From the NCBI GenBank assembly GCA_965203795.1, contig OZ241915.1, forward strand, positions 2,046,001-2,110,000: a stretch of DNA of 64,000 nt. The letters are read 5' to 3'. The notes below the pieces were generated by a model. That model ran no database searches, was not told the origin of the DNA, and saw only the letters and a program-made list of their open reading frames with translations. The position numbers and the translations under genes are program-made. This stretch comes from CBDBBY01 sp965203795. GTDB taxonomy: Bacteria > Pseudomonadota > Alphaproteobacteria > Rhodobacterales > Rhodobacteraceae. Shown piece by piece: positions 42,638 through 52,150 of this stretch. Every line of letters begins with the position of its first letter. The first letter of the stretch is position 1.

Positions 42638-43858
42638 TCAGGAATAGTCGCGCTGGTCGTCGATGACCTTGCCGTCGTTGGGCAGCGTGCCGGGACGGCA
42701 GATCTCGATTTTGCCGCGGACCTTCAGAATCTCCTGCGCCGACTGGACGTAGCGCTCCTCGCCGCCTCCGCCGTCCGCCTCGATCCGCAGCGTGAAGGCG
42801 TCCATTTCCCCTTCGCGCACGACCTCGATCCTGGCCTTCGCGATCTCGGGGTGCCGGGCGGTGAAGTCCGCAACCTGCTCGGGCCGGACGAACATTCCTT
42901 TGATCTTCGTCGTCTGATCCGCCCGGCCTTTCCAGCCTGCGATGCGGACATTCGTCCTGCCGCAGGGACTCGCTCCCGGCAGGAACGCCGACAAATCGCC
43001 GGTCGCGAACCGGACCAGCGGGAAGTCCGGGTTCAGCAGCGTTACGATCACCTCGCCGACGGTGCCGGGCTCGACCGGATTGCCGGTGCCCGGCGTGACG
43101 ATTTCGACGATGACGCCCTCGTCGACGACCAAGCCCTCGTCGGGCACGGTTTCGTAGGCGATGCTGCCGAGCTCCGCCGTCGAGTAGGACTGCAGGCAGC
43201 TGATGCCCCTGTCCGCGTAGTAGGACCTGAGCGACGGGAACAGCGCCCCGCCTCCGACCGCCGCCTTGGCGATCGCCGAAAGGTCCAGCCCCAGCCCGTC
43301 CGCCGTTTCAAGCAGAACCTTCAGAAAATCCGGCGTGCCGGCGTATGCCGTCGCGCCCAGATGGGCCGCGGCCTTGGCCTGCAGCTCCGTGTTGCCGGTT
43401 CCCGCCGGAATGACCGTGGCGCCGACGGCCCGCGCCCCGCTCTCGAAGATCGTGCCGGCGGGCGTCAGATGGTAGGAAAAGCAGTTCTGGACGATATCGC
43501 CGCGGCCGAATCCGCAGGCATGCAGGAAGCGGCCCATCCGCCACCAGTCAGGCGCATCGCTGCCGGGCTCGTAAATCGGACCCGGCGACTGGAACAGATA
43601 GTCGAGATCCGTGGCTGATCCGGGAACCAGCCCGCCGAGGGGCGGGCATCTTTTTTGCATCGCTCCCACGTCGGACTTTCTGAGCACGGGAAGGCCCGCA
43701 AGCGCCTCCGCGGATCCGATTTCCTGCGGATCGACGTCCCGAAGCGCCTCGCCCAAACCGCCCGCCTTGGCTCCGGCGACCAGCGCAGGCAGCTTGCGGG
43801 ATATGTCCGCCGCCCGCTCGTCGGGCGACCGGACCTCCAGTTTGTCGTAGTGCGGCAT
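42638..43858 (-). CDS. Phenylacetate-CoA ligase (PaaK)-family protein with a degenerate P-loop
   Basis: 406 residues from ATG 43858; a TTG 15 codons earlier, overlapping the ATPase stop, is also possible. It resembles PaaK in LPVLRKSDVGAMQ, QNCFSYHLTPAG, QSYSTAELGSIAYE, LVRFATGDLSAFL and GRADQTTKIKGMFVRPEQVADF with the C-terminal domain. The nucleotide loop, normally SSGTTGKPT, reads SPGPIYEPGSD here, so canonical ATP-dependent adenylation is uncertain. It is the last gene of a seven-gene operon with an importer and a second, canonical acyl-CoA synthetase, an arrangement seen in other Alphaproteobacteria. A substrate-binding or transfer role is possible. Confidence 0.85.
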   Translation of the reverse strand: MPHYDKLEVRSPDERAADISRKLPALVAGAKAGGLGEALRDVDPQEIGSAEALAGLPVLRKSDVGAMQKRCPPLGGLVPGSATDLDYLFQSPGPIYEPGSDAPDWWRMGRFLHACGFGRGDIVQNCFSYHLTPAGTIFESGARAVGATVIPAGTGNTELQAKAAAHLGATAYAGTPDFLKVLLETADGLGLDLSAIAKAAVGGGALFPSLRSYYADRGISCLQSYSTAELGSIAYETVPDEGLVVDEGVIVEIVTPGTGNPVEPGTVGEVIVTLLNPDFPLVRFATGDLSAFLPGASPCGRTNVRIAGWKGRADQTTKIKGMFVRPEQVADFTARHPEIAKARIEVVREGEMDAFTLRIEADGGGGEERYVQSAQEILKVRGKIEICRPGTLPNDGKVIDDQRDYS

Positions 43859-43899
43859 CGCTCCGCTGCCCTCCCCTTCCCGGCGCGGCAGGCGGCCGG

Positions 43900-44724
43900 T
43901 CAATTCATCCAGCGCTTCCGGCGCCGGTAGCTCCGGACGTTCCGGAACGACTTCCGGCCCGCGTCCGAAACCCCCAGATAGAACTCCTTGACGTCCGGGT
44001 TCTCCCTGAGGTCCTTCGCCAGCCCGTCCATCACCACGCGCCCCGTTTCAAGCACGTAGCCGGAATGCGCGAAACGAAGCGCGATGTTCGCGTTCTGCTC
44101 CGCCAGAAGGAAAGTGACCCCCTCCTTCTCGTTGAGGCTCCTGACGATCTCGAAAATCTCCTCGACCAGCTGCGGCGCCAGGCCCATCGAGGGCTCGTCG
44201 AGAAGGATCATCCGCGGGCGCGACAGCAGCGCCCGCGCAATCACGCACATCTGCTGCTCGCCGCCGGACGTGTAGCCCGCCAAGGACCGGCGGCGGTCTT
44301 TCAGCCGCGGAAAGTACTCGTAGGCCATTTCGAGGTCGCTGCGGACCGCTGCCGCACCGTCGCTTCTGGTGTACGCGCCGGTCAGCAGGTTCTCCTCGAC
44401 CGTGAGGTGCTCGAAGCAGTGCCGGCCCTCCATCACCTGGATGACGCCGAGCCTCACGAGCTGCGCGGGAGTCAGGTTCTTGGCGCTTCGGCCGCCGTAG
44501 GTGATCGAGCCTTTGGTGATTTCGCCGCGCTCCGACCTGAGCAGGTTCGAAACGGCTTTCAGCGTCGTCGTCTTGCCCGCGCCGTTCGCGCCGAGCAGGG
44601 CCACGATGCCCCTTTCCGGAACCGACAGGCTGACGCCTTTGAGGACAAGAATCACGTGGTTGTAGATGACCTCGATGTTCTTGACTTCAAGCAGCGGGCC
44701 GCCTTCCGGCGCAGCGTCCTTCAT
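43900..44724 (-). CDS. Branched-chain-type ABC ATPase, LivF family
   Basis: 274 residues. Walker A GANGAGKTTTL, signature TSGGEQQMCVIARALL, Walker B MILLDEPSMGLAP, switch LLAEQN. The first residues are acidic; after the standard LivF core there is a basic C-terminal tail (GRKSFRNVRSYRRRKRWMN), shorter than the tail of the other LivF in this window. It lies after the binding-protein gene, with a hairpin between, and before the PaaK-like gene. It should work with LivG at 48226-49053. Confidence 0.9.
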   Translation of the reverse strand: MKDAAPEGGPLLEVKNIEVIYNHVILVLKGVSLSVPERGIVALLGANGAGKTTTLKAVSNLLRSERGEITKGSITYGGRSAKNLTPAQLVRLGVIQVMEGRHCFEHLTVEENLLTGAYTRSDGAAAVRSDLEMAYEYFPRLKDRRRSLAGYTSGGEQQMCVIARALLSRPRMILLDEPSMGLAPQLVEEIFEIVRSLNEKEGVTFLLAEQNANIALRFAHSGYVLETGRVVMDGLAKDLRENPDVKEFYLGVSDAGRKSFRNVRSYRRRKRWMN

Positions 44725-44756
44725 TTGATTTGCGGATTCCTTGCGCCCGGCCGAGT

Positions 44757-44780
44757 CCGGCCCGCCTAGCGGCGGGCCGG
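44757..44780 (-). terminator. GC-rich hairpin after the second LivK-type gene
   Basis: CCGGCCCGCC and GGCGGGCCGG pair perfectly over 10 bp around TAGC, 10 bp beyond the stop of the binding-protein gene and before the LivF gene of the same operon. There is no U-tract, so attenuation or mRNA protection is more likely than a full stop. Confidence 0.6.
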
Positions 44781-44790
44781 GCCGGATCGT

Positions 44791-46074
44791 TCAGCAGCGC
44801 GGCTCGATCGAGTTCTCGGCGGCGTAGGCCTCCGAGTCCTCCTTGATCAGCGGGTCGATAACCTCCCTGTCGGAGCTGATCATGTCGGAGATGAGGCTCC
44901 ACTCCATGGCGTTCGCATCCCACTGCTGCACCATGGCGATGCCGGGACCGCCGTGGTTCTGGCAGGTGATCTTCATCGCCGGGCCGAAGTTCGGCAAGCC
45001 GAGTTCGGTCATCCGCTCCTGCGTGATCTCGAGGTTCTCCAAGCCGTCCCGCATCATTCCCGGCGTTATGTCGGCAACGCCGTGCATCTCCTGGGCGGTC
45101 CGGATGGCCTCCGTGATCAGCACCGCGCCGTAAACAGCGCGGTTGTAGAGCACCGTTCCGAACTGGTCGCCCGCGCCGGAGGCCATTCCCTTGTCGTGGA
45201 CATGGGTCTTGATGTCGTCGAACAGCGGATAGTCCGAACCCGGCGCATGCATCGCCAGCGCCTTGTATCCGTGCGCGCGATCCCCTGCCGGAACGACGTC
45301 GTTCTCGGAGCCGGACCACCAGACCCCGATGAAATTCTCCATCGGGAAGCGGATGTTCGCGGCCTCCTGGATGGCGACCGGATTCATGACGCCCCAGCCC
45401 CACATGAGGACGTAGTCGGGCTGGTCGCGGCGGATCTCGAGCCACTGCGACTTCTGCTCCTGGCCGGGATGGTCGACGGGAATCGCCTTGAATTCGAACC
45501 CGTGCTTCCCCGAAAGCTCCTCAAGCGTGCGGATCGGCTCGCGACCGTAGGCCGAGTTGTGGTGGAGAAGCGTGATCGTCTTGCCGGAGATGTCCCCGCC
45601 GTTCACGTCCAGTATGTGCTTCACCGCGATGGAAGCGCCGTCCCAGTAATTGGCCGGGAAATTGAACACGTGGCTGAAGATCGCGCCGTTCGCCGCTGAC
45701 GTCCTTCCGTAGCCCATCGAGTGGATGGGGATGTCGTCGGCGGTCGCTTTCGGAATCAACTGGTACGTCGCGCCGGTCGACAGCGGCGAGTAGACCAGCG
45801 CCCCCTCGCCCTTGGTCGCCTCGTAGCATTCCACGGCCTTCTGGGTGTTGTAGCCGGTTTCGCAGTCGACCACGCGCACCGGCACGCCGCCGACGCCGCC
45901 GTCGCGCTCGTTCACCATCGCGAAGTAGTCGCTGAAGCCGTCCGCAAGCGGAATCCCGCCGACCGCGTACGGTCCCGTCCGGTAGCTCAGCCAAGGAATC
46001 ACAAGCTCGGCCAAGGCGGCCGGCGCCGTGAATGTCGCCGCGACAAACGCGGCGACCGCAATACGTGCCTTCAT
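44791..46074 (-). CDS. ABC importer substrate-binding protein, LivK family
   Basis: 427 residues, exported: MKARIAVAAFVAATFTAPAALA is a signal peptide. The mature start LVIPWLSYRTGPYAVGGIPLADGFSDYF is the form seen in binding proteins linked with acyl-CoA ligases, not classical LivJ. Other features are GYNTQKAVECYEATKG, a hinge around GKTITLLHHNSAYGREPI and several tryptophans in the second lobe (KSQWLEIRRDQPDYVLMWGWG) that could stack on an aromatic ligand. It lies fifth in the operon. A hairpin follows its stop. Substrate is inferred to be a carboxylic acid made into a CoA ester. Confidence 0.87.
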   Translation of the reverse strand: MKARIAVAAFVAATFTAPAALAELVIPWLSYRTGPYAVGGIPLADGFSDYFAMVNERDGGVGGVPVRVVDCETGYNTQKAVECYEATKGEGALVYSPLSTGATYQLIPKATADDIPIHSMGYGRTSAANGAIFSHVFNFPANYWDGASIAVKHILDVNGGDISGKTITLLHHNSAYGREPIRTLEELSGKHGFEFKAIPVDHPGQEQKSQWLEIRRDQPDYVLMWGWGVMNPVAIQEAANIRFPMENFIGVWWSGSENDVVPAGDRAHGYKALAMHAPGSDYPLFDDIKTHVHDKGMASGAGDQFGTVLYNRAVYGAVLITEAIRTAQEMHGVADITPGMMRDGLENLEITQERMTELGLPNFGPAMKITCQNHGGPGIAMVQQWDANAMEWSLISDMISSDREVIDPLIKEDSEAYAAENSIEPRC

Positions 46075-46137
46075 CGTTCAGTCTCCCTCTTCCCTATGGA
46101 ATCCGTGTGCCCCTGACGCATGGAAATTCGCGCCCGC

Positions 46138-47220
46138 TCACCGGTCGTGCGGAAACGGCCAGAGCCTCATCTTCTCTTTGACCAGCCTCCACATCTGCGC
46201 GATGCCGTGCGGTTCGGCAATCAGGAACAGTATAATCAAACCGCCGACAATGACGAACTCGAAGTGAGTCGCGATCTGGGTTTCCCAGCCCAGGCCCCCG
46301 GCGAGCAGGTTCTTGAGCAGCACGGGCAGGAGCACGAGGAACGCGGCGCCGATGAACGAGCCGAGCACCGAACCGAGTCCGCCGATGATGATCATGAACA
46401 GCACCAGGAAGGACTGGCTGATGTTGAACGCGTCCGTCGCCTCCACCGAGCCGAGGTAGGCCGCGAAGAACAGCGCGCCGGCCACCCCGACGAAGAACGA
46501 CGAGACCGCGAACGCGGAGAGCTTCGCCTTCAGCGGATCGACACCGATGATCTCCGCCGCGATGTCCATGTCGCGGATCGCCATCCAGCTTCTGCCGAGC
46601 GCCCCGCGGGTCAGGTTGCGCGCCAGCCACGCGAACGCGATCACGAACGCCAGGCAGAACAAGTACTGGGCGGCGGGATGGGTGTACGGGCCGGTGACGT
46701 CCACTCCGAAGACCGTGCGCGGAGGCGCCGTTATCTGGCCCGACGCGGAGTAGTTGTAGAACCACGGAACCTTGTTGAACAGCCAGACCAGGAAGAACTG
46801 CGACGCCAGCGTCGCCACCGCCAGGTAGAAGCCCTTGATCCGCAGCGACGGAAGCCCGAACAGCATGCCCACGGCCGAGGTCACGGCGCCTGCGATCAGG
46901 ACGCAGAACACGATGTTCAAGTCCGGAAACGCGGTCATGAGCTTGTAGCAGCCGTAGGCGCCCACGGCCATGAATCCGCCGGTGCCCAGCGACAGCTGGC
47001 CGCAATAGCCCGTCAGGATGTTCAGCCCGAGGGCCGCCAGCGACCAGATCAGGAACGGAACGACGACGGCGTTCGCCCAGTAGTCGTTGATCAGGAACGG
47101 CGCGACCAGAACGGCGGCGGCCAGGATCGCGTAGTATCCGATACGCTCGATCCGGATCGGGAAGGTCTGGCTGTCCTGCTGGTAGCTCGTCCTGAATTCG
47201 CCGACTTCCCGGTAGAGCAT
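46138..47220 (-). CDS. Branched-chain-type ABC permease, LivM family
   Basis: 360 residues, about ten hydrophobic segments. LivM features: WSLAALGLNILTGYCGQLSLGTGGFMAVGAYG, GLPSLRIKGFYLAVATLASQF and the coupling loop GRSWMAIRDMDIAAEIIGVDPLKAKLSAF. It carries an N-terminal extension of about 30 residues and a PHGIAQMW C-terminus. The LivH gene ends three bases before its start, and the binding-protein gene follows by 63 bp. It forms the transmembrane channel with LivH. Confidence 0.9.
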   Translation of the reverse strand: MLYREVGEFRTSYQQDSQTFPIRIERIGYYAILAAAVLVAPFLINDYWANAVVVPFLIWSLAALGLNILTGYCGQLSLGTGGFMAVGAYGCYKLMTAFPDLNIVFCVLIAGAVTSAVGMLFGLPSLRIKGFYLAVATLASQFFLVWLFNKVPWFYNYSASGQITAPPRTVFGVDVTGPYTHPAAQYLFCLAFVIAFAWLARNLTRGALGRSWMAIRDMDIAAEIIGVDPLKAKLSAFAVSSFFVGVAGALFFAAYLGSVEATDAFNISQSFLVLFMIIIGGLGSVLGSFIGAAFLVLLPVLLKNLLAGGLGWETQIATHFEFVIVGGLIILFLIAEPHGIAQMWRLVKEKMRLWPFPHDR

Positions 47221-47223
47221 CCG

Positions 47224-48210
47224 TCAGACCCTCTCGATGATCTTTTCGCCGAACAGGCCCTGCGGCCTGAACACGAGGAAGCACAGCGCCAGCACGTAAG
47301 CGAACCAGTTCTCCGTCGCGCCGCCGATGAGCGGCCCGGCGAAGAAGTCGAACAGCTTCTCGCCCACGCCGATGATCAGGCCGCCGACGATCGCGCCGCG
47401 TATCGAGGTAAGCCCGCCCAGCATGAGCACGGGAAGCGCTTTGAGCGCGATCAGCGACAGCGAGAACTGGACGCCGGATTTCGCGCCCCACATGATTCCG
47501 GCGACGAGCGCGACCAGACCGGCGATCGACCAGACCGCGACCCAGATGAACCTGAGCGATATGCCGACGGACAGCGCCGCCTGGTGGTCGTCCGCCACGG
47601 CCCTCAGCGCCCTGCCGATTTTCGAATATTGCGAGAAGACCATCAGTGCTGCCACCAGCACGGCGGCGACGCAGGCCGCCACGATGTCGAGGCGGTCGAT
47701 GAAGAATCCGTACCCGAACCGCTCGCCGGTGTACGCCTCGACCGATTCGGAGATGCCGATCGGCAGGCCGACTTCGAGCTTCTTGAGATCGCCGCCCCAC
47801 ATCAGATCCCCGAATCCCTCGAGGAAATACGCGAGTCCGATCGTCGCCATGAACAGGATGATGGGCTCCTGGTTGACGAGGTGCTTCAGCACCAGCCGTT
47901 CCACGAGCAGCGCGAGCAGCGCCATCGCGGCCAGCGCGAGCAGGATCGCGACGACCGCAGGAAGCCGCCACCCGAAATGGTGAACGTCCGCATTGAAGAT
48001 GGCGTTGATCAGCTCCGCGAACGGCACCTGCCCGTTCTGGAGGCCGACCAAGGTCAGCGCGGCGAAGAGCGCCATGACCCCCTGCGCGTAATTGAAGACG
48101 CCGGAGGCTTTGAAGATCAGCACGAATCCGAGCGCGACCAGCGCGTAAAGAACGCCGGTCATCAGTCCGTTGATCGAAACCTCGATCGCGAAGAGGAGCT
48201 GCTGCGGCAT
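47224..48210 (-). CDS. Branched-chain-type ABC permease, LivH family
   Basis: 328 residues. Opening SINGLMTGVLYALVALGFVLIFKASGVFNYAQGVMALF is the LivH signature; the coupling loop is around IGRALRAVADDHQAALSVGI; the end is VFRPQGLFGEKIIERV. An extra loop after the third span (NAIFNADVHHFGW) and another around GGDLKKLEVGLPIGISESVEAYTG make it longer than the other LivH in this window, as usual for this aromatic/acyl-CoA-linked subset. LivG precedes it by 15 bp. Confidence 0.9.
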   Translation of the reverse strand: MPQQLLFAIEVSINGLMTGVLYALVALGFVLIFKASGVFNYAQGVMALFAALTLVGLQNGQVPFAELINAIFNADVHHFGWRLPAVVAILLALAAMALLALLVERLVLKHLVNQEPIILFMATIGLAYFLEGFGDLMWGGDLKKLEVGLPIGISESVEAYTGERFGYGFFIDRLDIVAACVAAVLVAALMVFSQYSKIGRALRAVADDHQAALSVGISLRFIWVAVWSIAGLVALVAGIMWGAKSGVQFSLSLIALKALPVLMLGGLTSIRGAIVGGLIIGVGEKLFDFFAGPLIGGATENWFAYVLALCFLVFRPQGLFGEKIIERV

Positions 48211-48225
48211 GACCTGTCCGCCCCG

Positions 48226-49053
48226 CTAATGCGCCACGCCCAGATAGGCGTCGATGACGGCCTGGTCCCGACGGACAGCGTCGGGCGGGCCGTCGCCGAT
48301 CTTGCGCCCGTAGTCCATCACTACCACCCGGTCGGATATGTCCATCACCACGCCCATGTCGTGCTCGATGAGAGTGATCGTCGTTCCGAACTCGTCGTTC
48401 ACGTCGATGATGAACCGGCTCATGTCCTCTTTTTCCTCGACGCTCATCCCCGCCATCGGCTCGTCAAGCAGCAGCAGTTCCGGCTCGCCCGCAAGCGCCC
48501 GGCCGAGCTCGACGCGCTTCTGGAGCCCGTAGGGCAGCCTGCCGACCGGAACCTTCCGGATGCTCTGGATCTCCAGGAAGTCGATGATGCGCTCGACTTT
48601 TTCGCGGTGCTCCGCGTCCTCGCGCGCCGCCCGGCCCATCCAGACCGCCTGGCTCAGCATGCCGGACTTCATGAGCGTCAGGCGCCCGGTCATGATGTTG
48701 TCCAGCACCGACATGCGGTGGAAGAGAGCGATGTTCTGGAAGGTTCTGGACACGCCCTGCCGGGCGACCCGGTGGGGCTTCAATGCCGGCCGCTTCCTTC
48801 CCTTGAACCAGATCTCGCCGCTCTGCGGAAAATAGAACCCGTTGATCACGTTCAGCATCGACGACTTGCCGGCCCCGTTCGGGCCGATGATCGCCCTGAT
48901 TTCGCCCTTGAGGATGTCGAACGACACGTTCGCCAGCGCCGCGACTCCGCCGAACCGCAGGGAGATGTCGCGGACTTCCAGCAGCACTTCCCGCTCCCCG
49001 TTCGGGTGCGGCCTCTCCGCCTCGGCGCCGTTCTGCAATTCCTGCGCCGTCAT
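48226..49053 (-). CDS. Branched-chain-type ABC ATPase, LivG family
   Basis: 275 residues from ATG 49053, overlapping the acyl-CoA synthetase stop as ATGA. Walker A GPNGAGKSS, LivG loop SRTFQNIALFHRMSVLDNIMTGRL, signature-like LPYGLQKRVELGRALAGEP, Walker B LLLLDEPMAGM and switch LIEHDMGVVMD are intact. The signature reads LPYGLQ instead of LSGGQ, as usual in this LivG branch. It powers import together with LivF at 43900-44724. Confidence 0.9.
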   Translation of the reverse strand: MTAQELQNGAEAERPHPNGEREVLLEVRDISLRFGGVAALANVSFDILKGEIRAIIGPNGAGKSSMLNVINGFYFPQSGEIWFKGRKRPALKPHRVARQGVSRTFQNIALFHRMSVLDNIMTGRLTLMKSGMLSQAVWMGRAAREDAEHREKVERIIDFLEIQSIRKVPVGRLPYGLQKRVELGRALAGEPELLLLDEPMAGMSVEEKEDMSRFIIDVNDEFGTTITLIEHDMGVVMDISDRVVVMDYGRKIGDGPPDAVRRDQAVIDAYLGVAH

Positions 49054-51101
49054 GCGGCGGCGGCCACCGGCGCCAAAACCCGGACATCGCGTATCGCAAG
49101 CGTCGCCGAGATGCGCGCCCTGCGCCCGTCCTCGTAGGTGACTTCGGTTTCGGTGAACACCGAATCCTTTCCGCCGTAGAGCGCATCCACCAGATCGGCG
49201 TACTTCTCCTCGATGATCCTCCGCCGGACCTTCCGCGTACGGGTCAGTTCGCCGTCGTCCGCGTCCAGCTCCTTGTGGAGAATCAGGAAACGGCTGATCT
49301 GCGATCCCGCAAGGTTGGGGTCCCTGGCAAGATCGGCGTTCGCCTCCTCGATGTGATCGGCGATCATGTTGCAGACCTCGGGATGCGCGGAAAGCTCCTG
49401 GTAGGACCCGTAGGTGATGTTGTTCCGCTCGGCCCAGTTTCCGACCGCCGACAGGTCGATGTTGACGAAGGCCACGCACATTTCGCGCCCGCTTCCGAAC
49501 ACCACCGCTTCAAGGATGTTCGGAAAGAACTTCAGCTTGTTTTCCACGTATTTGGGAGCGAACAGCTCGTTTCGGGCCGTTCGGCCGACATCCTTGGCGC
49601 GATCGATGATCTTGAGATGCCCGCTGGCATTGTCGAAATAGCCCGCGTCGCCGGTCGCCACCCACCCGTCCGCCGTCTTCGTCGAAGCCGTCGCCTCGGG
49701 GTTCCTGTAGTATTCGACGAACGCGCCGTCGGATCGGTAAAAAACCTCGCCGTCGTCGCCCAAGCGGATCTCGACGCCCGGCGTCGGCACGCCGACCGTG
49801 TCGGCGTGCACCTGGTTGTCCGGCTGCTGCGTGATGAACACCGAGGCCTCGGTCTGCCCGTATAGCTGCTTCAGGTTGACGCCGATGGACCTGAAGAAGT
49901 CGAAAATCTCGGGCCCGATTGCTTCGCCGGCGGTGTATCCGACGCGGACTTTGGTGAAGCCCATGGCATTCCGTAGCGGACCGTACACCAGAAAGTCGCC
50001 CAGCCGGTACAGAAGCCTGTCGCGGAAAGGCGCGGTGCCGCCGGACGCCAGCGCCGGGCCCACCCGCTTGGCATGGCTCATGAAGAAGTCGAACATCCGC
50101 CTCTTCGGCCGGGCCGCGTCCTGCATGCGTATGTTCACGCGTGTCAGGATCGACTCGAATATCCGAGGCGGCGCGAAGAAGTACGTCGGGCCGATCTCCC
50201 TGAGATCCGCCAGCATCGTGTCGGCGGACTCCGGGCAGTTCACGCAGAATCCGGTCCAGTACGCCTGCCCGATCGAAAATATGAAATCCCCCACCCACGC
50301 CATCGGAAGATAGGCGAGCACGGTGTCGGCGCTGGCGAGCGCGTCGAATTCCGAGGACGCCCTCGAGGCGAACAGGATGTTGCTGTGCGTGAGCACGACT
50401 CCCTTCGGGCGTCCGGTGGTTCCGGACGTATAGAGGATCACGCACGGCGAATCGGACGACAGCCCGCCCATGCGCCGCTCGAGTTCGGGCTGCAGGCGCT
50501 CCTCGTTCCGCATGCCGCTCTCTTGGATCTCCTCGAAGGATTTCAGCTTGCTGTGGTCGTAGTTCCGCATTCCGCGCGGGTCCAGATAGGCAAGGCCCTC
50601 CAGTTCCGGAAGGGCGTCCTGCTTCTCCAGCACCTTGTCGACCTGCTCCTGGTCGCCGAGGAACGCGAAGCGCGCGCCGCAGTGCCCGAGGACGTATGCC
50701 ATCTCGTCGGCGACCGCCTCCTGGTAGACCGGAACCGGCACCGCGCCCGCGCACTGGGCGGCGACCATCGTCCAATAGAGCGCCGGACGGTTGCGTCCGG
50801 CCACCGCCAGCCGATCGCCCTCGCGGACGCCCATCTCTATCATTCCGAGGGCCAGGAACCGGACGCATTCCGCAGCTTCGGACCAAGTCCACGACTGCCA
50901 AATGCCGTACTCCTTTTCGCGGTACGCGGGATTGGCGCCAATCGTCGACGCATTCCGCAGCAGCAGCGCCGGAATGGTTTCAATTGCGCTTTCAGGATCT
51001 GCGATGCCTTCCACCAACGCAGCTGCCTCCTCACCCGATCGGCGAAACTGCACTGATCTCGGGTGCCATCGCCTCGCCTTACCCTGCCGCAATATCGACA
51101 A
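49050..51101 (-). CDS. AMP-forming acyl-CoA synthetase, long-chain type
   Basis: About 683 residues from TTG 51101, or 667 from GTG 51053; neither has a strong ribosome-binding site. ATP loop YTSGTTGRPKGVVLTHSN, YLPMAWVGDF, LKQLYGQTEAS, VATGDAGYFD and the hinge region KIIDRAKDVGRTARNELFAPKYVENKL are those of ANL-superfamily ligases that make acyl-CoA from an acid, ATP and CoA. The FFAPPRIFES block is common in long-chain enzymes. It is the first gene of a seven-gene operon with a Liv-type importer, so it may trap the imported acid as CoA thioester. It is divergent from an enoyl-CoA hydratase gene, which would take part in its degradation. Confidence 0.87.
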   Translation of the reverse strand: MSILRQGKARRWHPRSVQFRRSGEEAAALVEGIADPESAIETIPALLLRNASTIGANPAYREKEYGIWQSWTWSEAAECVRFLALGMIEMGVREGDRLAVAGRNRPALYWTMVAAQCAGAVPVPVYQEAVADEMAYVLGHCGARFAFLGDQEQVDKVLEKQDALPELEGLAYLDPRGMRNYDHSKLKSFEEIQESGMRNEERLQPELERRMGGLSSDSPCVILYTSGTTGRPKGVVLTHSNILFASRASSEFDALASADTVLAYLPMAWVGDFIFSIGQAYWTGFCVNCPESADTMLADLREIGPTYFFAPPRIFESILTRVNIRMQDAARPKRRMFDFFMSHAKRVGPALASGGTAPFRDRLLYRLGDFLVYGPLRNAMGFTKVRVGYTAGEAIGPEIFDFFRSIGVNLKQLYGQTEASVFITQQPDNQVHADTVGVPTPGVEIRLGDDGEVFYRSDGAFVEYYRNPEATASTKTADGWVATGDAGYFDNASGHLKIIDRAKDVGRTARNELFAPKYVENKLKFFPNILEAVVFGSGREMCVAFVNIDLSAVGNWAERNNITYGSYQELSAHPEVCNMIADHIEEANADLARDPNLAGSQISRFLILHKELDADDGELTRTRKVRRRIIEEKYADLVDALYGGKDSVFTETEVTYEDGRRARISATLAIRDVRVLAPVAAAA

Positions 51102-51282
51102 TTTGCGCGACTAACCAGAACCGCAAACGCTGCTCCGGGCGGACCGGCGGTGCCGGCATCGGGCGCCAACATCGATTCAGGCGCGTCCGAGCGTCCGGAA
51201 ACGCTGGCAGTTCGCCGCTTGGCCGACTATGCGCCATCCTGCCGGGCCGGAAGTCATCGTTTCGCTGAAGGGGAGTACCGAC

Positions 51283-52071
51283 ATGAGCGCCGTGACGTTG
51301 AGCGTCACCGGCTCGATCGCCGAATTGACGCTAGCCAATCCGCGGAAGCTGAACGCATTGGACGCCGGCATGATCGCAAGCCTTCGGACGCATTTGGAGC
51401 AGCTGGACAAGGACCCGGGCGTTCGCGTGGCCGTCCTGACCGGCAGCGGCGACAAGGCGTTTTGCGCCGGCGCCGACATCGAGAGCTGGGCGGAGTTGAG
51501 CGCGGCCGAGTTCGCCGGAACCTGGGTGCGGGAGGGAAACCGCGTTTTCGATCTTCTCGCCCGGCTGACAAAACCCACGATAGCGGCGCTGAACGGATTC
51601 GCGCTCGGCGGCGGCCTCGAACTGTGCGCGGCATGCGATATCAGAATTGCGCACCCCGGCGCGTTTCTTGCGCTTCCCGAGGCGGGCATCGGGGTCGCCC
51701 CTTGCTGGTCGGGCACCCAGCGGCTGGCCAAGCTTCTGCCCGTTCCCGTGCTTCGGGAGATGGCGCTGTTCGGCCGCCGGATCGGGGCCGACCGTGCCCA
51801 CGACCTCGGCTTCATCGCGGAACTATCGGACGATCCGCTGTCGACAGCTCGCGAAACCGCCTCCGCCGCCGAGTCGAATTCCCGGCACGCGATAGAGATT
51901 GCGAAGAGCATGATCAGCGCCGCGGCGGGCGAAGACCCGGCCGGCGCGATTGACATGCTTGCGGGCGGCGTGATAGCGGCCCACCCTGACAAGGGGGAAG
52001 GTGTAGCGGCCTTCAAAGGCAAGCGACAACCCAGATTTGCCGGGCCGTCCGGTCCGCGGGGCGATGCGTAA
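51283..52071 (+). CDS. Enoyl-CoA hydratase/isomerase (crotonase family)
   Basis: 262 residues from ATG 51283, which has AGGGGAG seven bases upstream; the frame is open for 18 more codons before it. The oxyanion-hole glycine lies in FCAGADIESW; both catalytic glutamates expected of a true hydratase are present, in GGGLELCAACD and LPEAGIGVAP. Function would be hydration of enoyl-CoA in beta-oxidation. The C-terminus (FKGKRQPRF) is the usual crotonase end. It starts divergently from the acyl-CoA synthetase operon. Confidence 0.88.
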   Translation: MSAVTLSVTGSIAELTLANPRKLNALDAGMIASLRTHLEQLDKDPGVRVAVLTGSGDKAFCAGADIESWAELSAAEFAGTWVREGNRVFDLLARLTKPTIAALNGFALGGGLELCAACDIRIAHPGAFLALPEAGIGVAPCWSGTQRLAKLLPVPVLREMALFGRRIGADRAHDLGFIAELSDDPLSTARETASAAESNSRHAIEIAKSMISAAAGEDPAGAIDMLAGGVIAAHPDKGEGVAAFKGKRQPRFAGPSGPRGDA

Positions 52072-52150
52072 GGATCGATCCGGAGCCGCCCGCGCCAGCC
52101 GCATATCCACGCCAATTGTCCGAATGTTCGCACAAACGAAGAGGAACACG

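Noticed and set aside
46120..49137. A 1005-residue open frame on the plus strand
   Set aside because: It is antisense to the livM, livH and livG genes, is rich in Arg, His, Asp and Gln as a shadow frame, and shows no fold. The minus-strand genes explain the sequence.
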